Part shown: positions 35,022-46,014 of the stretch, in pieces | Numbering within the stretch: position 1 is the first letter of the stretch | Layout: each line of letters opens with the position of its first letter | Assembly: GCA_007570785.1 (NCBI GenBank) | Contig: ML664199.1 | Location: forward strand, 15,791,063 to 15,855,062 | Direction: 5' to 3' | Source of the DNA: Antilocapra americana | Taxonomy: Eukaryota > Chordata > Mammalia > Artiodactyla > Antilocapridae | Length of the DNA: 64,000 nucleotides | Program-made: the position numbers and the translations under genes | Notes under the pieces: model-generated | Told to the model about the DNA's origin: nothing | What the model saw: only the letters and a program-made list of their open reading frames with translations | Database searches by the model: none

Positions 35022-35227
35022 AGAGGGATTGAATCAGAAGAGACACAAAGTAACTCTCTGAAGTGATGGATATATTCCACACTTCTATTGTGCTGATGAT
35101 TTCCTTCTTGCACAAATTTTCCCAAAATTTATCTAAATGTGCACTTTAAATGAGTATATTGTATTTCATGTAAATTATACCTCAATAAATTGATCTTTAG
35201 ATGGGGTTAGTATGAACATTATTGCTT

Positions 35228-35375
35228 ATCAGTATACCATAGTCATTAAGAAAAAGGGCTTTAGCTTTTAGTGGGATCAGATTTGATGTTAGAGTGACAT
35301 CCTTAAAAGCTCTGTGGCCTTGAGCACGTTAGTTAATGTTGTTACATATAGATAATAGTAGATATCACATACATC
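35228..35375 (+). repeat. MIR SINE
   Basis: 'agtcattaagaaaaagggct', 'tctgtggccttgagcacgtt', 'agttaatgttg' fit the MIR core. Confidence 0.65.
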
Positions 35376-35718
35376 TGTGGCAAATATAGAATGGTATCAT
35401 CATAAATGTACCTGGCATTGTCATTTCAATAATAATGCTATTATTATCCTTCTCATCAACTAAAAGCTTTCAGGAAATCTAAAATTAAACAGTATTTAAA
35501 GAAATAAAACCTTCATACCCTCTATACTGTCACTCTTCTCATGACAGGAGTAATAGATAGTATTTCTACTCAGTGAATGTATGAGCGTCAGACACTTTTT
35601 GGATTTAAAATATTGTATTCTGGAGCTATTTTCTAAAATCACACAGTCTGATTTCTACTCTATGGAAATCACTCCTGAATAACATGACAATAGTTTCACT
35701 TTTTAACTTAAACTCCTC
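35376..35718. other. No recognised feature
   Basis: AT-rich flank left of the solo LTR. Confidence 0.45.
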
Positions 35719-35722
35719 ATAC

Positions 35723-36490
35723 TGAGAGGGTAATAGGCAGGAAGGCCAGGCGTCTCGGAAGGGAGGAAATAGGCTGCAAGCTCAGACATTTTTCTCTCTC
35801 TCTCAAGCTGCAGGAGGAAACAAACTAGCGATATTTTTTCCCTTCTCTATACAAATTTAAAAGAGGTTTCTCTTAAAATACTGTGTTGCCATAATGACAC
35901 CTGGTTTCACCTGAAATTAACTATTCTCAAACCTTGAGTTAACCAATGCATTCTTCTTATGGAAATGTTTACCTCAAGCTATGTTAATGTACTATGCATT
36001 TACCCCAAACTCTGTCTTCAAATTGCTTCTGCCAAATGGCCCAGAACCTACTTGACAAACCAGTATGTTATACTCAGACAGAGTTCCCCTAATCTATGTA
36101 AATGAAACTATCTGTAGGTAAACTGCCCTTCTACAAGACTCATGTCAATTGTTTTATGGCCCAGGATGACTCATTTGTTGCCAAGATTATCCCAAAATAC
36201 ATCTTATGTAAGAGGGGCTTGGTGCCATTCTGAGTTTTGAGACATTCCTTTCTTTCCTTAGCAAACTGCTAGTGACTAACATCCAGCTGAAGACTAGCAG
36301 GGGGGTACTCTTTCTGCCCCCTTCTGATACCTATGTCAGAAGCTTTCTCTATCTCCTTTATACTTTAATAAAACTTTATTACACAAAATCTCTGAGTGAT
36401 CAAGCCTCGTCTCTGGCCCCGGATTGAATTCTTCTCCTCCGGAGGCCAAGATCCCCAGTGTCTTTTTTGTGGTTTCGCAACAACCTTTCA
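35723..36490 (+). mobile_element. Solo LTR of a class I (gammaretrovirus-like) ERV, BTLTR1-like
   Basis: It begins TG (tgagagggtaataggcagga), ends CA (caacaacctttca) and is 768 bp long. It is flanked by atac at 35719-35722 and 36491-36494; a 4-bp duplication is the rule for gammaretroviral integrases. A polyadenylation signal aataaa lies at 36367-36372, followed by a U5 with 'tctggccccggattgaattc'. No internal retroviral sequence adjoins it, so the provirus was removed by LTR-LTR recombination. Confidence 0.88.
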
Positions 36491-36494
36491 ATAC

Positions 36495-37106
36495 TAGAAT
36501 TTTCTAATTTCTTGAGAACAAATGTTTTACAATTACATTTATGATCAAATGCCACCCACTTTGGGAAAAGCCAAATTTAAATTTATATTATCATGTCACA
36601 TTGGGGAACTCATCAAAGATGGCAAATGCACAAATAAGTGTATTTTTATTTCTGCCTCCATATTTTCTTTGGTGAAAATTAAGAGCGAGACAAGTTGCAG
36701 TTAGAGACACAGGTTCTTTAGTGATTCTGGAATACAAATCCTCTTCTGATCTATTCTCCATAATTATTCATAAGTTATGAAGAACTGACTCAAGATTTAC
36801 TTGATTAAAGAAGTCTTCCCTGATTCAATTCTCATAGTATCCCAAATGACACAGGAATTTATTTCTCCGTTTGTTTCTGTGATTTCAAATATCCAGTGTG
36901 CTGCTCAGTCTCTCCACTACAGGATGACTCTTCAGAAAGACCACAGGGAATCCTATGTCTTAATGGAAATTATGTCTGTTGGCATCTGTTTCCAGCTGGA
37001 GGTAGGTGGCAGAACTGATTTTAAAAATAGAATTAGTTAGTGGTTGAAGCATTTAAGTAAATTGAAGCCAATTTTGAGTAAAAATAATGTTTGCAGCTGG
37101 ATTAAA
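36495..37106. other. No gene; possible L2 trace at 36795-36960
   Basis: 'aagaagtcttccctgattca' resembles the L2 phrase 'ggaagccttccctgatt'. The two frames of 60-79 codons here lack motifs. Confidence 0.4.
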
Positions 37107-37108
37107 TA

Positions 37109-37414
37109 CAGTAAATCCCCTACATATAAACCTTCAAGTTGCAAACTTTCAAAGATGCAAATGTGCCTCTACATTGCCAGCTGTTATACTATGCCACTGT
37201 ACTTTTCAAGGTACTGTACTATAAGATTAAAATGTTTTCTTGATTTTTTTGTGTTTTATGTATTATTTGTGTGAAATGTATTGTAAACCTATTACAATAC
37301 AGTTCTATTATATAGCCAATTGTGTCAGTTGGGTACCTAGGCTAACTTTATTGGACTTACAAATTGGACTTATGAATGCACTCTCAGAACTCATTCATAC
37401 TTAGAGACTTACTG
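37109..37414. mobile_element. Mariner/Tigger-type miniature inverted-repeat element
   Basis: 306 bp with terminal inverted repeats: the left end cagtaaatcccctacata pairs with the reverse complement of the right end, cagtaagtctctaagtat. It is flanked by TA on the left (37107-37108) and CA on the right, which fits a mutated TA target duplication. No transposase frame is present. The family is inferred from termini and target. Confidence 0.7.
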
Positions 37415-37424
37415 CACTTGACTT

Positions 37425-37745
37425 TCTCAACTAAGATGTCCTTCAGTAGATGAAAAAATATACACACTGCGGCAAACTTGTCTAATGGAATACTATTCAG
37501 CAATAATCAGGAATGAGTAATCAAGCCATGCAAAAAAATGAATGGATCTTAAATGCATATTGTTAAGTGAAAAAAGAAAGCCTCTTTCTCCACTTTTTTG
37601 AAAAGGTGACACAGTGCATGATTCCATTTATATGATATTCTAGAAAAGGAGAAATCATAGGGTTGTGACTGGATCAGTGGTAACAAGGAATTCGGGAAGA
37701 AGAGATTTGAAAATATGAAGCACAGGGGAATTTTTTAGGTAAATA
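37425..37745 (+). repeat. Old L1 3' end (L1M type)
   Basis: 'atgtccttcagtagatgaaa', 'ggaatactattcagcaataa', 'gattccatttatatgatatt' are the ORF2-end and 3' UTR landmarks. Confidence 0.7.
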
Positions 37746-38454
37746 AATGGCTGAATACATACATGGGGGAAACAAACAAGTTTCCCATGCAGGAGAATTC
37801 CAACTAATTTATGTACAAACTTTATCTACCCTCAAAGAGGTAGAACATAGCTTCTCATTCCTTAAGTATGGGCTGAAGTAACGACTTCCTTTCAAAGAGT
37901 ATACTATGAAAATGAGTGAGAAGAGCAACTATGAATGAGAATAATAAACACCACCTGAGCAAGTTGGTCAAATTAACAACAGTGATGAGTCATGGTGATA
38001 GCATACATTCTGGATGTGATGTGATAAAAATGACATTTTATTACTATGATCTTATTTCCAGAAACTCATTAGCCAGTTGCATTTATTTTTATGCTATTTT
38101 CCACTAGAAGATTCAGAAAAGGAATGAATCAAATTATGACAATAAAAATGATTTCCTATTACTATAACAATATTTTCTTACTTGACAGTCCCACAGATCT
38201 TAGATATTAAATAGTTATAGGTTTTTGGTCACAAAACAAATGAGAAAAAATTTTCTGAAAAACTTTAAAATAATAAAGTTTTTAGAATTTTCTAATTCTT
38301 CTTTCTCCTTTTCATATCATCTCCATTATACTAACAACCTTTTTCTGATGCAAAATTTTTATATTTATTCTCTTGGCTTAAAAGCTTTCATGCTTCTCCA
38401 CTGCCATTATACAAAAGAGTATTTTGACAGGGAGTCAAAGTCTTCTGTAATCTG
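37746..38454. other. No recognised feature
   Basis: AT-rich sequence. A 93-codon frame at 38225-38506 is Phe/Leu/Ser-rich from composition and overlaps an LTR edge. Confidence 0.45.
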
Positions 38455-38905
38455 GCTTGGTTGTGAGCTGAATTATATCCTCCAAGGAGGGATGTTCAAG
38501 TCCTAAACCCAGATTCCTGTGAATGTGACACTATTTAGAAGTAGCACATTTGTACATGTAATAAGTTGAGATGAGGTCATACAGGATTATTACATGCCCT
38601 AATTCAATTAATGGTGTTCTTGTAAGAAAAGACAAACTTGGACACAGACACAGACATGCAGGGAGAACTCCATGTGACTATGGAGACAGAGATTGCAGTG
38701 ATGCATCTGCAAACCAAGGAACGTCAACAACAGCAACCAACAGAAGCAAGGAAGAGGCAACAATGGATTCTTCCCTAGATTTTTCAGAGAAATCAAGGTC
38801 CTACTAACACTTTGATTTCAGTCTTCTAGCATCCCAAACTGTGAAATAATACATTTCTCCTATCCTAAGCTTTCCAAGTTTACGGCAGTCCTAGGAAATT
38901 AATGT
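38455..38905 (+). repeat. Old ERV-L/MaLR-class LTR
   Basis: 'aggtcatacaggattattac', 'ggtgttcttgtaagaaaaga', 'ggacacagacacagacatgc', 'gatttcagtcttctagcatc' and 'acggcagtcctaggaaatta' are in the order of a common old mammalian LTR. Subfamily not assigned. Confidence 0.65.
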
Positions 38906-38949
38906 ACGTTCCAAATCAACTCTCCAATCACATCTCACAAATGGCATAA

Positions 38950-39205
38950 TTTCCTGGTATTTTAAGACAGAATAATATCCCGTTGTATGTATGTACTACA
39001 TTTTCTTTATCTCTTCATATGTCAATGGACATTTAGTGTTTTTTCCAATATAAGAGTATTTCTAATTACTATAACAAGTTACAACTGTTTATGCATTTTC
39101 AAGTGGTATTTTTCTGAGAATGTCTTCAGAGTGGCTTCTTTATCATGTACTTATAACTCTTTCTGTTATTGCACAATTTTCAAAGTTAGGAGTGTTGCCT
39201 GACTC
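38950..39205 (-). repeat. Old L1 3' ORF2 fragment, reverse
   Basis: 'ataatatcccgttgtatgta', 'tttctttatctcttcatatg', 'caatggacatttagtg' are the reversed ORF2 C-terminal landmarks. Confidence 0.55.
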
Positions 39206-39614
39206 TTATTTTTTCCAATTAATATTTATAACCTGGGATGTCCATTTCTTTCAGACCCAGAGCCCAGCATCTGCTTAATGTCTGACTCATGTCTTTGCTC
39301 ATCTGTCCCTAAAAGGTTTGCTGGGCTATCCATGGGAATGCAACAGTGTCATCAGAGTCCTATAGTTTCAAGAAAAAGAGAATACGAGGTGATGCAGATA
39401 GAAACTGAACAAAGAGTGAGGTACCAGGTCATGTGTCAGGATGACACGAACAGCTCTTCATATCTAAGACACTATGACTTTAATTCTTGAAGGTACTGCA
39501 CTCAATTCATTGACTCCAGATAAAGGCATTAATCATGTCAATAAATATTTATTGGACAGCAATTATGTACAAAGTGCTAAAGATCATTTGTTTTAAAATA
39601 ATTTGTTCCTCCTG
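39206..39614. other. No recognised feature
   Basis: Single-copy-looking sequence. A frame at 39278-39490 (70 codons) has a Cys-containing start but no family match that I can name. Confidence 0.4.
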
Positions 39615-40195
39615 TATTGGTCAAGGTTCTCAGAGAACATAAAACTAGTAGGATATCTATCTATATAGATAAATATTCTATAGATGTTAGATATATATCT
39701 CTATTATATAGAAATATGTATTATACCAATATATAATCCTATATGTATATGGATCTATGCAAATAAATATTTTTTTAGAGATTTATTGTGAGGAATTGTC
39801 TCATACAGTTTGGAGGATAAGTTCCATGATCTCCCATCTGCAGGCTTGAGACTGAGGAAAGCCAATGGTAAAGTTCAGTGTAAGTTTGAAATCTTATAAA
39901 CCAGGAGAGCTGTATAAATCCTCATGTGAAGACTGGAAAAGATGAGATAAGATGTCCCAGCTCAGTCATTGAAGCAGAAATAAAGACTGAATTCCTCTTT
40001 CCTTCTGCATTCTGATCTGTTCAGGCTCTCAACAGATTGGATGATACCCATTCACACAGAGAACAAACTACTGAGTCAACAGGTTTAAATGCCAGTTGCA
40101 TTTAGAAATACCCTTACAAACACACCCAGGAATAATGTTTTATCCAATAATCCCATGGTCAATCAAGATGACACATATAATTAATCATTATAGTA
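39615..40195. repeat. Ancient dispersed repeat around a TA microsatellite
   Basis: 'attggtcaaggttctcagag', an AT microsatellite at 39650-39770, 'agagatttattgtgaggaat', 'aacagattggatgataccca' and 'cacacccaggaataatgttt' are parts of a widespread old repeat. The name is not recalled with certainty. Confidence 0.55.
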
Positions 40196-41157
40196 TTTTC
40201 AATTTATAAACCATTCAGATTTTATGACTATGGATAATCACACATCCTTTGAAAAAAGAAGCATTACCTTTAATATGATACTCTTTTTCTAGCTGCACAA
40301 AATTTATTTTCAGTTTGAGTTGTACCTTTCATCTTCTAGTAAGGATCATTCATTTGAAAGCGTAGTGTATGCTATGAATTCCCTTTTGTATTCCTATTTT
40401 TTTCTAACTAGCCAGCTTTGCTATTTCTTCACCATTCACGTCATCCAAACTCATTGGGGAATCTTCCTGAGACATATTCTTCAAGATAAAGCCAAGGGCA
40501 ATCACCTAGACACCTCTTTGCCAACTAATGCTGACTGATTGAAAATAGAGCTACTAACATTGCATCTAAAAGAAAGTTCTTTCAGGTTATATCTTTCTCA
40601 CATGTTTCTTGGTAAAAAACAAACATGGAAACGCTTTTAACAATGTACTGTAAAGAAGACTAGAAGCCATAATCTACCAACCATACGTCAGTTTCTAATA
40701 TCATCAAGTAACCATAAACACAATAATGGAGACCTTAATGTCCTTTCTATTTCCATCCCTGTGAAACAGCCCTATCAAACTGCGTTTCAAGAAAATGGAT
40801 ATGTTCCAACTTCCACTCTGAGCCAGTAACCACAATAATGAAATAAATTTGAAAAAAGGATCAAAGGATTTAGTAAAAGAAAATGTGTTAAAAAGCAAAG
40901 AAAATAAAATACAGATAAAAATTACTACTATCTAAATTAATATGGAATAATTTGGTTGAACATGGTTCTTATAACATAATAAAGGAACATAATACAAGAA
41001 AAAACTATGGGGTTGCCAATCAGAATCCTTATAGTTTTCACAGGGAGACATGAAAAGATAATTTGCCTCTCTGATCCCATGTTCTCATGTGTAAGATGAA
41101 AATGATACCCACCACAAAAGGTGTTTTGTGAATACATTATTCTAATACAGATAAAAG
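40196..41157. other. No recognised feature
   Basis: AT-rich single-copy-looking sequence. Confidence 0.45.
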
Positions 41158-41362
41158 GGTTTCCCCAGGTGGCTCAGCGGTAAACAATCCACCTACCAAT
41201 GCCAGAGACCCGGGTTCAATCTCTGGGTCAGGAAGATCCCCTGGAGAAAGAAATAGCAACCCATTCCAGTATTCTTGCCTGGGAAATCCCATGGACAGAG
41301 GAGCCTGGCAGGCTACAGTCTATGGGGTCACAGAGAATTGGACATGACTTAGCAACTAAGCA
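41158..41362 (+). mobile_element. Bov-tA SINE, full length
   Basis: Head 'gtttccccaggtggctcagc', end 'gacatgacttagcaactaag'. Confidence 0.93.
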
Positions 41363-41797
41363 AAAACAATGCTATAGATGACAATACTATCAGTGCGAAT
41401 AAGTACTATCTTGTATATGTATAAAAACCTGAAATAGACTCAGTTGAATGATACTAGTTCAATGAAGTTTAGTTTCCTTGACAAAATATGAGATTAATGA
41501 TTTAAAAACATGAATAAAATATTTTTATTTTGGTTATTTCTCTATTCTTCAAGCTTATACTAACACTGGAAAAACTGGGATAAACTTAAAGCATATGGCC
41601 ATTTCCTTAAAAATAAATTCATTATTTAGAATTTGGAGATAAACACAGTGAAAGGAAGTTTACTAGGATGAATTCCAATAATTGAAAGAGATGAGTACTA
41701 TAATAGTATTTGTCTTAAATTTCCATATACAATGATTATACTCTAGTAGATATTGTATTATAGTTGGCAAAGTCATGGTGACTTTGAGAATTCTCTG
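41363..41797. other. No recognised feature
   Basis: AT-rich flank left of BovB. Confidence 0.45.
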
Positions 41798-42029
41798 TTA
41801 ATGCTATTTGACTTATGTACATATTATTTAAGTTCAGTTCAGTTGTTCAGTCATGCTCAACTCTTTGCACCTAATGGACTGCAGCACACCAGGCCTCCCT
41901 GTCCATCAACAGCTCCTAGAGTTTACCCAAATTCATGTCCATTGAGACGGTGATGCCATCCAACCATCTCATCCTCTGTTATCCCGTTTTCTTTCTGCCT
42001 TCAATCTTTCTCAGCACCAGGGTCTTTCT

Positions 42030-42745
42030 TTCTTTCTTTTTTTAACATTTACTTCTGCTTTATTTTATTTATTTATTTTTTGGATGCTGATAATATTTTA
42101 TTTGCTACTTTTTTTTCCTAAGTTAACTTTTATTTATTTATTTATTTCAATTTCTAGTTTATTTATTTTCTTTACATTATCATGTTGGTTTTGCCATACA
42201 TTGACATGACTCTGCCATGGGTATACATGTGTTCCCCTTCCAGAAACCCCTCCCACCTCTCTCCCGATTCCATCTCTCTGGGCTATCTCAGTGCACCAGC
42301 CCTGAGCACCCTGTATCAAGCATCAAACCTGGACAGGCGATTCATTTCACATATGATAATTAACATGTTTCAATGCTGTTCCCCTATATCATCCCACCCT
42401 TGCCCTTTCCCAGAGTCCAAAAGACTGTTCTATACATCTGCATCTCTTTTGCTGTCTCGCATACAGGGTTATTGTTGCCATCTTTCTAAATTCCATATAT
42501 ATGCGTTAGTATACTATATTGTTGTTTTTCCTTCTGGCTTACTTCACTCTGTATAATAGGCTCCAATTTCGTCCATCTCAGTAGAACTGATTCAAATGTA
42601 TTCTTTTTAATGGTTGAGTAATATTCCATTGTGTATATGTACCACAGCTTTCTTATCCATTCATCTGTTGATGGACATCTAGGTTGCTTCCATGCCCTGG
42701 CTATTGTAAACAATGCGGCGATGAACATTGGGGTACATGTGTCTG
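42030..42745 (-). mobile_element. L1 3' end inserted into BovB, 14-bp target-site duplication
   Basis: Reverse orientation: poly-T/(TTTA)n at 42030-42170, 3' UTR ('ttgccatacattgacatgac'), then the ORF2 C-terminus open over 80 codons (42486-42728, [20 protein letters not shown]). The duplication gcaYcagggtcttt is at 42014-42027 and 42745-42758, one mismatch. The BovB text continues across it without loss, so this L1 is younger than the BovB. Confidence 0.9.
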
Positions 42746-42847
42746 CATCAGGGTCTTTTCAAATGAGTCAGCCCTTCACATCAGGTGGCCAGAGTATTGG
42801 AGTTAAAGCTTCAGCATCATTCCTTCCAATGAATATTCAGGACTGAT

Positions 42848-44020
42848 TTACTTTAGGATGGACTGGTTGGATCTCCTTGCTGTCCAAGTTACTCTCAAGA
42901 GTCTTCTCCAAAACCACACTTCAAAAGCATCAATTCTTTGGCGCTCAGATTTCTTTATAGTCCAACTCTCACATCCATACATGACTACTGGTAAAACCAT
43001 AGCTTTGACTAGACAGACCCTTGTTGGCAGAGTAATGGCTATGTTTTTTAATATGCTGTCTAGGTTGGTCATAGATTTTCTTCCAAGGAGCAAGTGTCTT
43101 CTAATTTCATGGCTGCTGTCACCATCTGCAGTGATTTTGAGCCCAATAATATAAAGTCTGTCATTGTTTCCATTGCTTCCCCATCTATTTCTCATGAAGT
43201 GATGGGACCTGATGCCATAATCTTAGTTTTCTGAATGTTGAGCTTTAAGCCAACTTTTTCACTCTCCTCTTTCACTTTCATTAAGAGGCTCTTTAGTTCT
43301 TCTTTGCTTTCTACCATAAGGGTGGTGTCAACTATGTATCTAAGGTTATTGATATTTCTCCCAGCAACCTTGACTACAGCTTGTGCTTCATGCAGCCCAG
43401 CGTTTCTCATGATGTACTCTGCATATAACTTAAATAAGAGTGACAATATACAGCCTTGATGTACTTATTTCCCTATTTGGAACCAGTCTGCTGTTCCATG
43501 TCCAGTTCTAACTGTTGCTTCCTGATCTGCATACAGATTTCTCAGGGGGCAGATCAGGTGGTCTGGTATTCCCATCTCTTGAAGAATTGTCCAGTTTATT
43601 GTGATCCACACAGTCAAAGGCTTTGGCATAGTCAACAAAGTAGAAGTAGATGTTTTTCTGGAACTCTCTTGCTTTTTCGATGATCCAACGGATGTTGGCA
43701 ACTTGACCTCTGGTTCCTTTGCCTTTTCTAAATCGAGCTTGAACATCCGGAAATTTATGGGTCATGTACTGTTGAAGCCTGGCTTGGGGCATTTTGAGCA
43801 TTACTTTGGTAGTGTGTGAGATGAGTGTAATTGTGTCTGAGCATTCTTTGGCATTGCCTTTCTTTGGGATTGGGATGAAAACTGACCTTTTCCAGTCCTG
43901 TGGCCACTGATGAGTTTTCCAAATTTCCTGGCATATTGAGTGCAGCACTTTCACAGCATCACCTTTTAGGATGTGAAATAGCTCAACTGGAATTTCATCA
44001 CCTTCACTAGCTTTGTTCAT
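42848..44020 (-). pseudogene. BovB reverse transcriptase pseudogene
   Basis: Read from 44020 down: an N-terminal RT part with GDEIPVELF and IPIPKKGNAKECSD, motif A FVDYAKAFDCVDH with its Asp kept (about 43610-43650), then a frame change. The later piece (43192-43446) has the active-site region as YIVDTTLMVES where family members have YADD, so one of the two catalytic aspartates is gone. The last piece (42848-43195) carries the conserved YGCESWTI and RRLLRVTWTARRSN tail. Three frames and stops make it dead. Confidence 0.85.
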
Positions 44021-44170
44021 AGTGATGTTTCCTTAGGCCCACTTGACTTCACATTCCAGGATGTCTGGTTCTAGGTGAGTGATCACACCATTGTAATTAT
44101 GTGGGTCGTGAAGATCTTTTTTGTATACTTCTTCTGTGTATTCTTGCCACCTCTTCTTAATGCTATTTGA

Positions 44171-45164
44171 AAACACCTCAGTTTACAAAGAACCCTACAC
44201 TGAAGTTACCCGACCCCTCTATGCTTCCACATTTGAACATTAAGAGATTTTTTAAGTTTACTTTTATTTTGAAATAATTTTATAGTTGTAAGAAAGTTGT
44301 AAAATATTAGCAAATAATTCTAAGGAAATAATTGAATAAATAAACTAAAGGAAAGAAGGGAATGCTCTTTTTTATAGCAGAATTCCAGTTATTAAATGCA
44401 GAAGCAGTAAGAGAAAAATCACCATTTGTCAAACAGCATCACAATAATTATCCTCAGATAAAATTAATAGCAAAACATGATGTTAAATAGGATATGTGTG
44501 GTCTCAAAATATTTATTAATTACAAGGTGAAAAATAATAATTTTATATTAACAAAACCTGGAACATACCACCTCAACTGTGTTCAAAGTTAGCATCACCA
44601 GCAATGAGACATACGAATATCATGTGATACTTGATAGAGTACACTGAGAAGGGCACTCATCATTTTTGTTGTATTTTTGCCAAGAATAACATATTTAAAT
44701 AGAGCAAAAGGGATTCTCCCAATACTAAGGGAAGAAAGGCCATTTTCACAAGAATCTCTGGGGATTTCTTTCTAACAATTTCTAAATAGATAATACATAT
44801 GTATCTGAAATTATGTAAAGGTAAATAGAGATCAGTTAGAATGTATCAGTTGGGAGGCTTTCAGTTAAAGTGTCTTAAATAATAAGGGCATTTCTTTTTA
44901 ACCCAATAGACACAATTAATTATGTTAGAAAGCAAAATATAAGTACTTATTGATTCATCCCTATATGCCACCATACTTCGTTGATATAACAGAGGCAAGA
45001 TTTAGCTAAAAAGGATACAAACATGTCTCAAGTCTCTTCTAAAATACTGATTGAACCATATACAAAAACGCAAATATTTATTTTTAAAAGACACAGTAAT
45101 TAAGTTGGGCAGAAGAATAGGGCCCAAAAGGCTCCTAACTTGGGTGTAGAAAAAAACATGGAAG
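44171..45164. other. No recognised feature
   Basis: AT-rich single-copy-looking sequence. Confidence 0.45.
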
Positions 45165-45261
45165 TGACTACATCAGTTACCTATTGCTGAGTAACAACTT
45201 TTACCTCAAAAGTAGGTATCTAAAACAACAAACAGTTATTATCCTGCCAGGAGCCGTCAAG

Positions 45262-45564
45262 ATGCCCCCTCACTCAGATGACAAAGTCACGAGACTGAGA
45301 AGGAAACTGCAAAGTGGATTTTCCTTATCGGGGCATCCTGGGGCAAGGCCCCTCCTGGTATTTTTCTTGGGAGTTCTGTTCATGCTCGGGATATTAGCTC
45401 ATCTCAGTAGGTCAGTTCCAGTTAGAAAGAATTCACCCTGGGGGTCATGGCAAAGCCACCACCAGAGGGGTTCATACTTGGGTCACCTTTCCACCTCCCA
45501 TTCCCCCTACCACTCCACGGAGGAGGCTCCCTTCCTTGAAGAGACTAGGGGGGATGGGACTTAG
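45262..45564 (+). CDS. Hypothetical 100-aa ORF inside the LTR, one membrane-like segment
   Basis: The frame starts at the ATG 17 bp into the LTR; the same frame also runs back to 45184 outside it. The sequence shows a basic N-terminal part (RLRRKL, residues 11-16), a hydrophobic run at residues 31-48 (LLVFFLGVLFMLGILAHL), then a Ser/His/Pro-rich tail to a stop at 45562. Basic residues before the hydrophobic segment suggest a type II membrane topology. I recognise no family. An ORF near the start of U3 with an N-proximal membrane segment recalls the position of the LTR ORF in mouse mammary tumour virus, but I see no sequence evidence of homology. It may be a chance ORF of the LTR or a remnant of env. 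Confidence 0.3.
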   Translation: MPPHSDDKVTRLRRKLQSGFSLSGHPGARPLLVFFLGVLFMLGILAHLSRSVPVRKNSPWGSWQSHHQRGSYLGHLSTSHSPYHSTEEAPFLEETRGDGT

Positions 45565-46008
45565 GAATGCTCATAACTGTAGCCAGCATAGTTGGAGACA
45601 TTGATTGCTTTAGGATAGTGTAGACATAGGAATTCATTATAGTGGTTATATAAAGTTAATAGGGTTTTATTGCTAAAGCAGTGCTGCTAGACTGTCTCAT
45701 TGTCCCCTTTCCTGGTAAAGAACTGGAGTGTACAGGCATAACACAATCAGTTGTACCTGCCTTAGTTGACCCCTCATTTATTTTCCCTATAAGTATAAAA
45801 TAGCAGGTGTGAGACAATAATTATAGACAAGATTTTCAGAACAGAATGAAACAGATAGTGGTTGAGGTCACTGGAATAAAAACAGTTTCAAGCCTAGCCT
45901 TTCCCTCAAGCCTCCACACAGCTGTGCCTGATAAGAGCAAAATGTAACCTTGAATGATATGTGATGTAATGGGGATGTTCTTTGGGCATAAAACTGTAAA
46001 CCAACAAC

Positions 46009-46014
46009 AATAAA
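46009..46014 (+). promoter_or_regulatory. Polyadenylation signal of the LTR
   Basis: aataaa, about 100 bp before the LTR's right end, where an R/U5 boundary would be expected. Confidence 0.5.

Larger units (their letters stand above)
33170..35195 (+). mobile_element. Old L1 3' half (L1ME/L1M type), carrying a SINE and a BovB scrap
   Basis: ORF2 landmarks in order: 'ttaatgcaatttcaccaact', 'gtggtattggcataaagata', 'aaaatacatgaaaagatact', 'ggtgggaatgcaaaatggca'. The 3' UTR ends 'taaattatacctcaataaat'. Stops and indels are everywhere. It is interrupted at 34504-34692 and 34805-35021. Confidence 0.8.
41812..44156 (-). mobile_element. BovB (RTE-class LINE), 5'-truncated, 14-bp target-site duplication
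   Basis: The 3' end lies at the left ('cagttcagttgttcagtcat' near 41834) and the truncated 5' end at the right. ttaatgctatttga flanks it at 41798-41811 and 44157-44170; the first few bases of the right copy could be BovB sequence. An L1 3' end is inserted at about 42030-42745. BovB is the LINE whose 3' end gave the Bov SINE body; it is established that it entered ruminants by horizontal transfer. Confidence 0.92.

Noticed and set aside
36522..36704. 60-codon frame next to the solo LTR as a viral gene remnant
   Set aside because: It lies outside the LTR borders set by the ATAC duplication and has no viral motif.
42182..42556. 124-codon plus frame rich in Ser/Pro
   Set aside because: Antisense of the L1 3' end inserted in BovB.
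45262..45564. Calling the LTR ORF a retroviral superantigen or env signal peptide
   Set aside because: Only position and a hydrophobic segment agree; no sequence similarity could be shown by eye.
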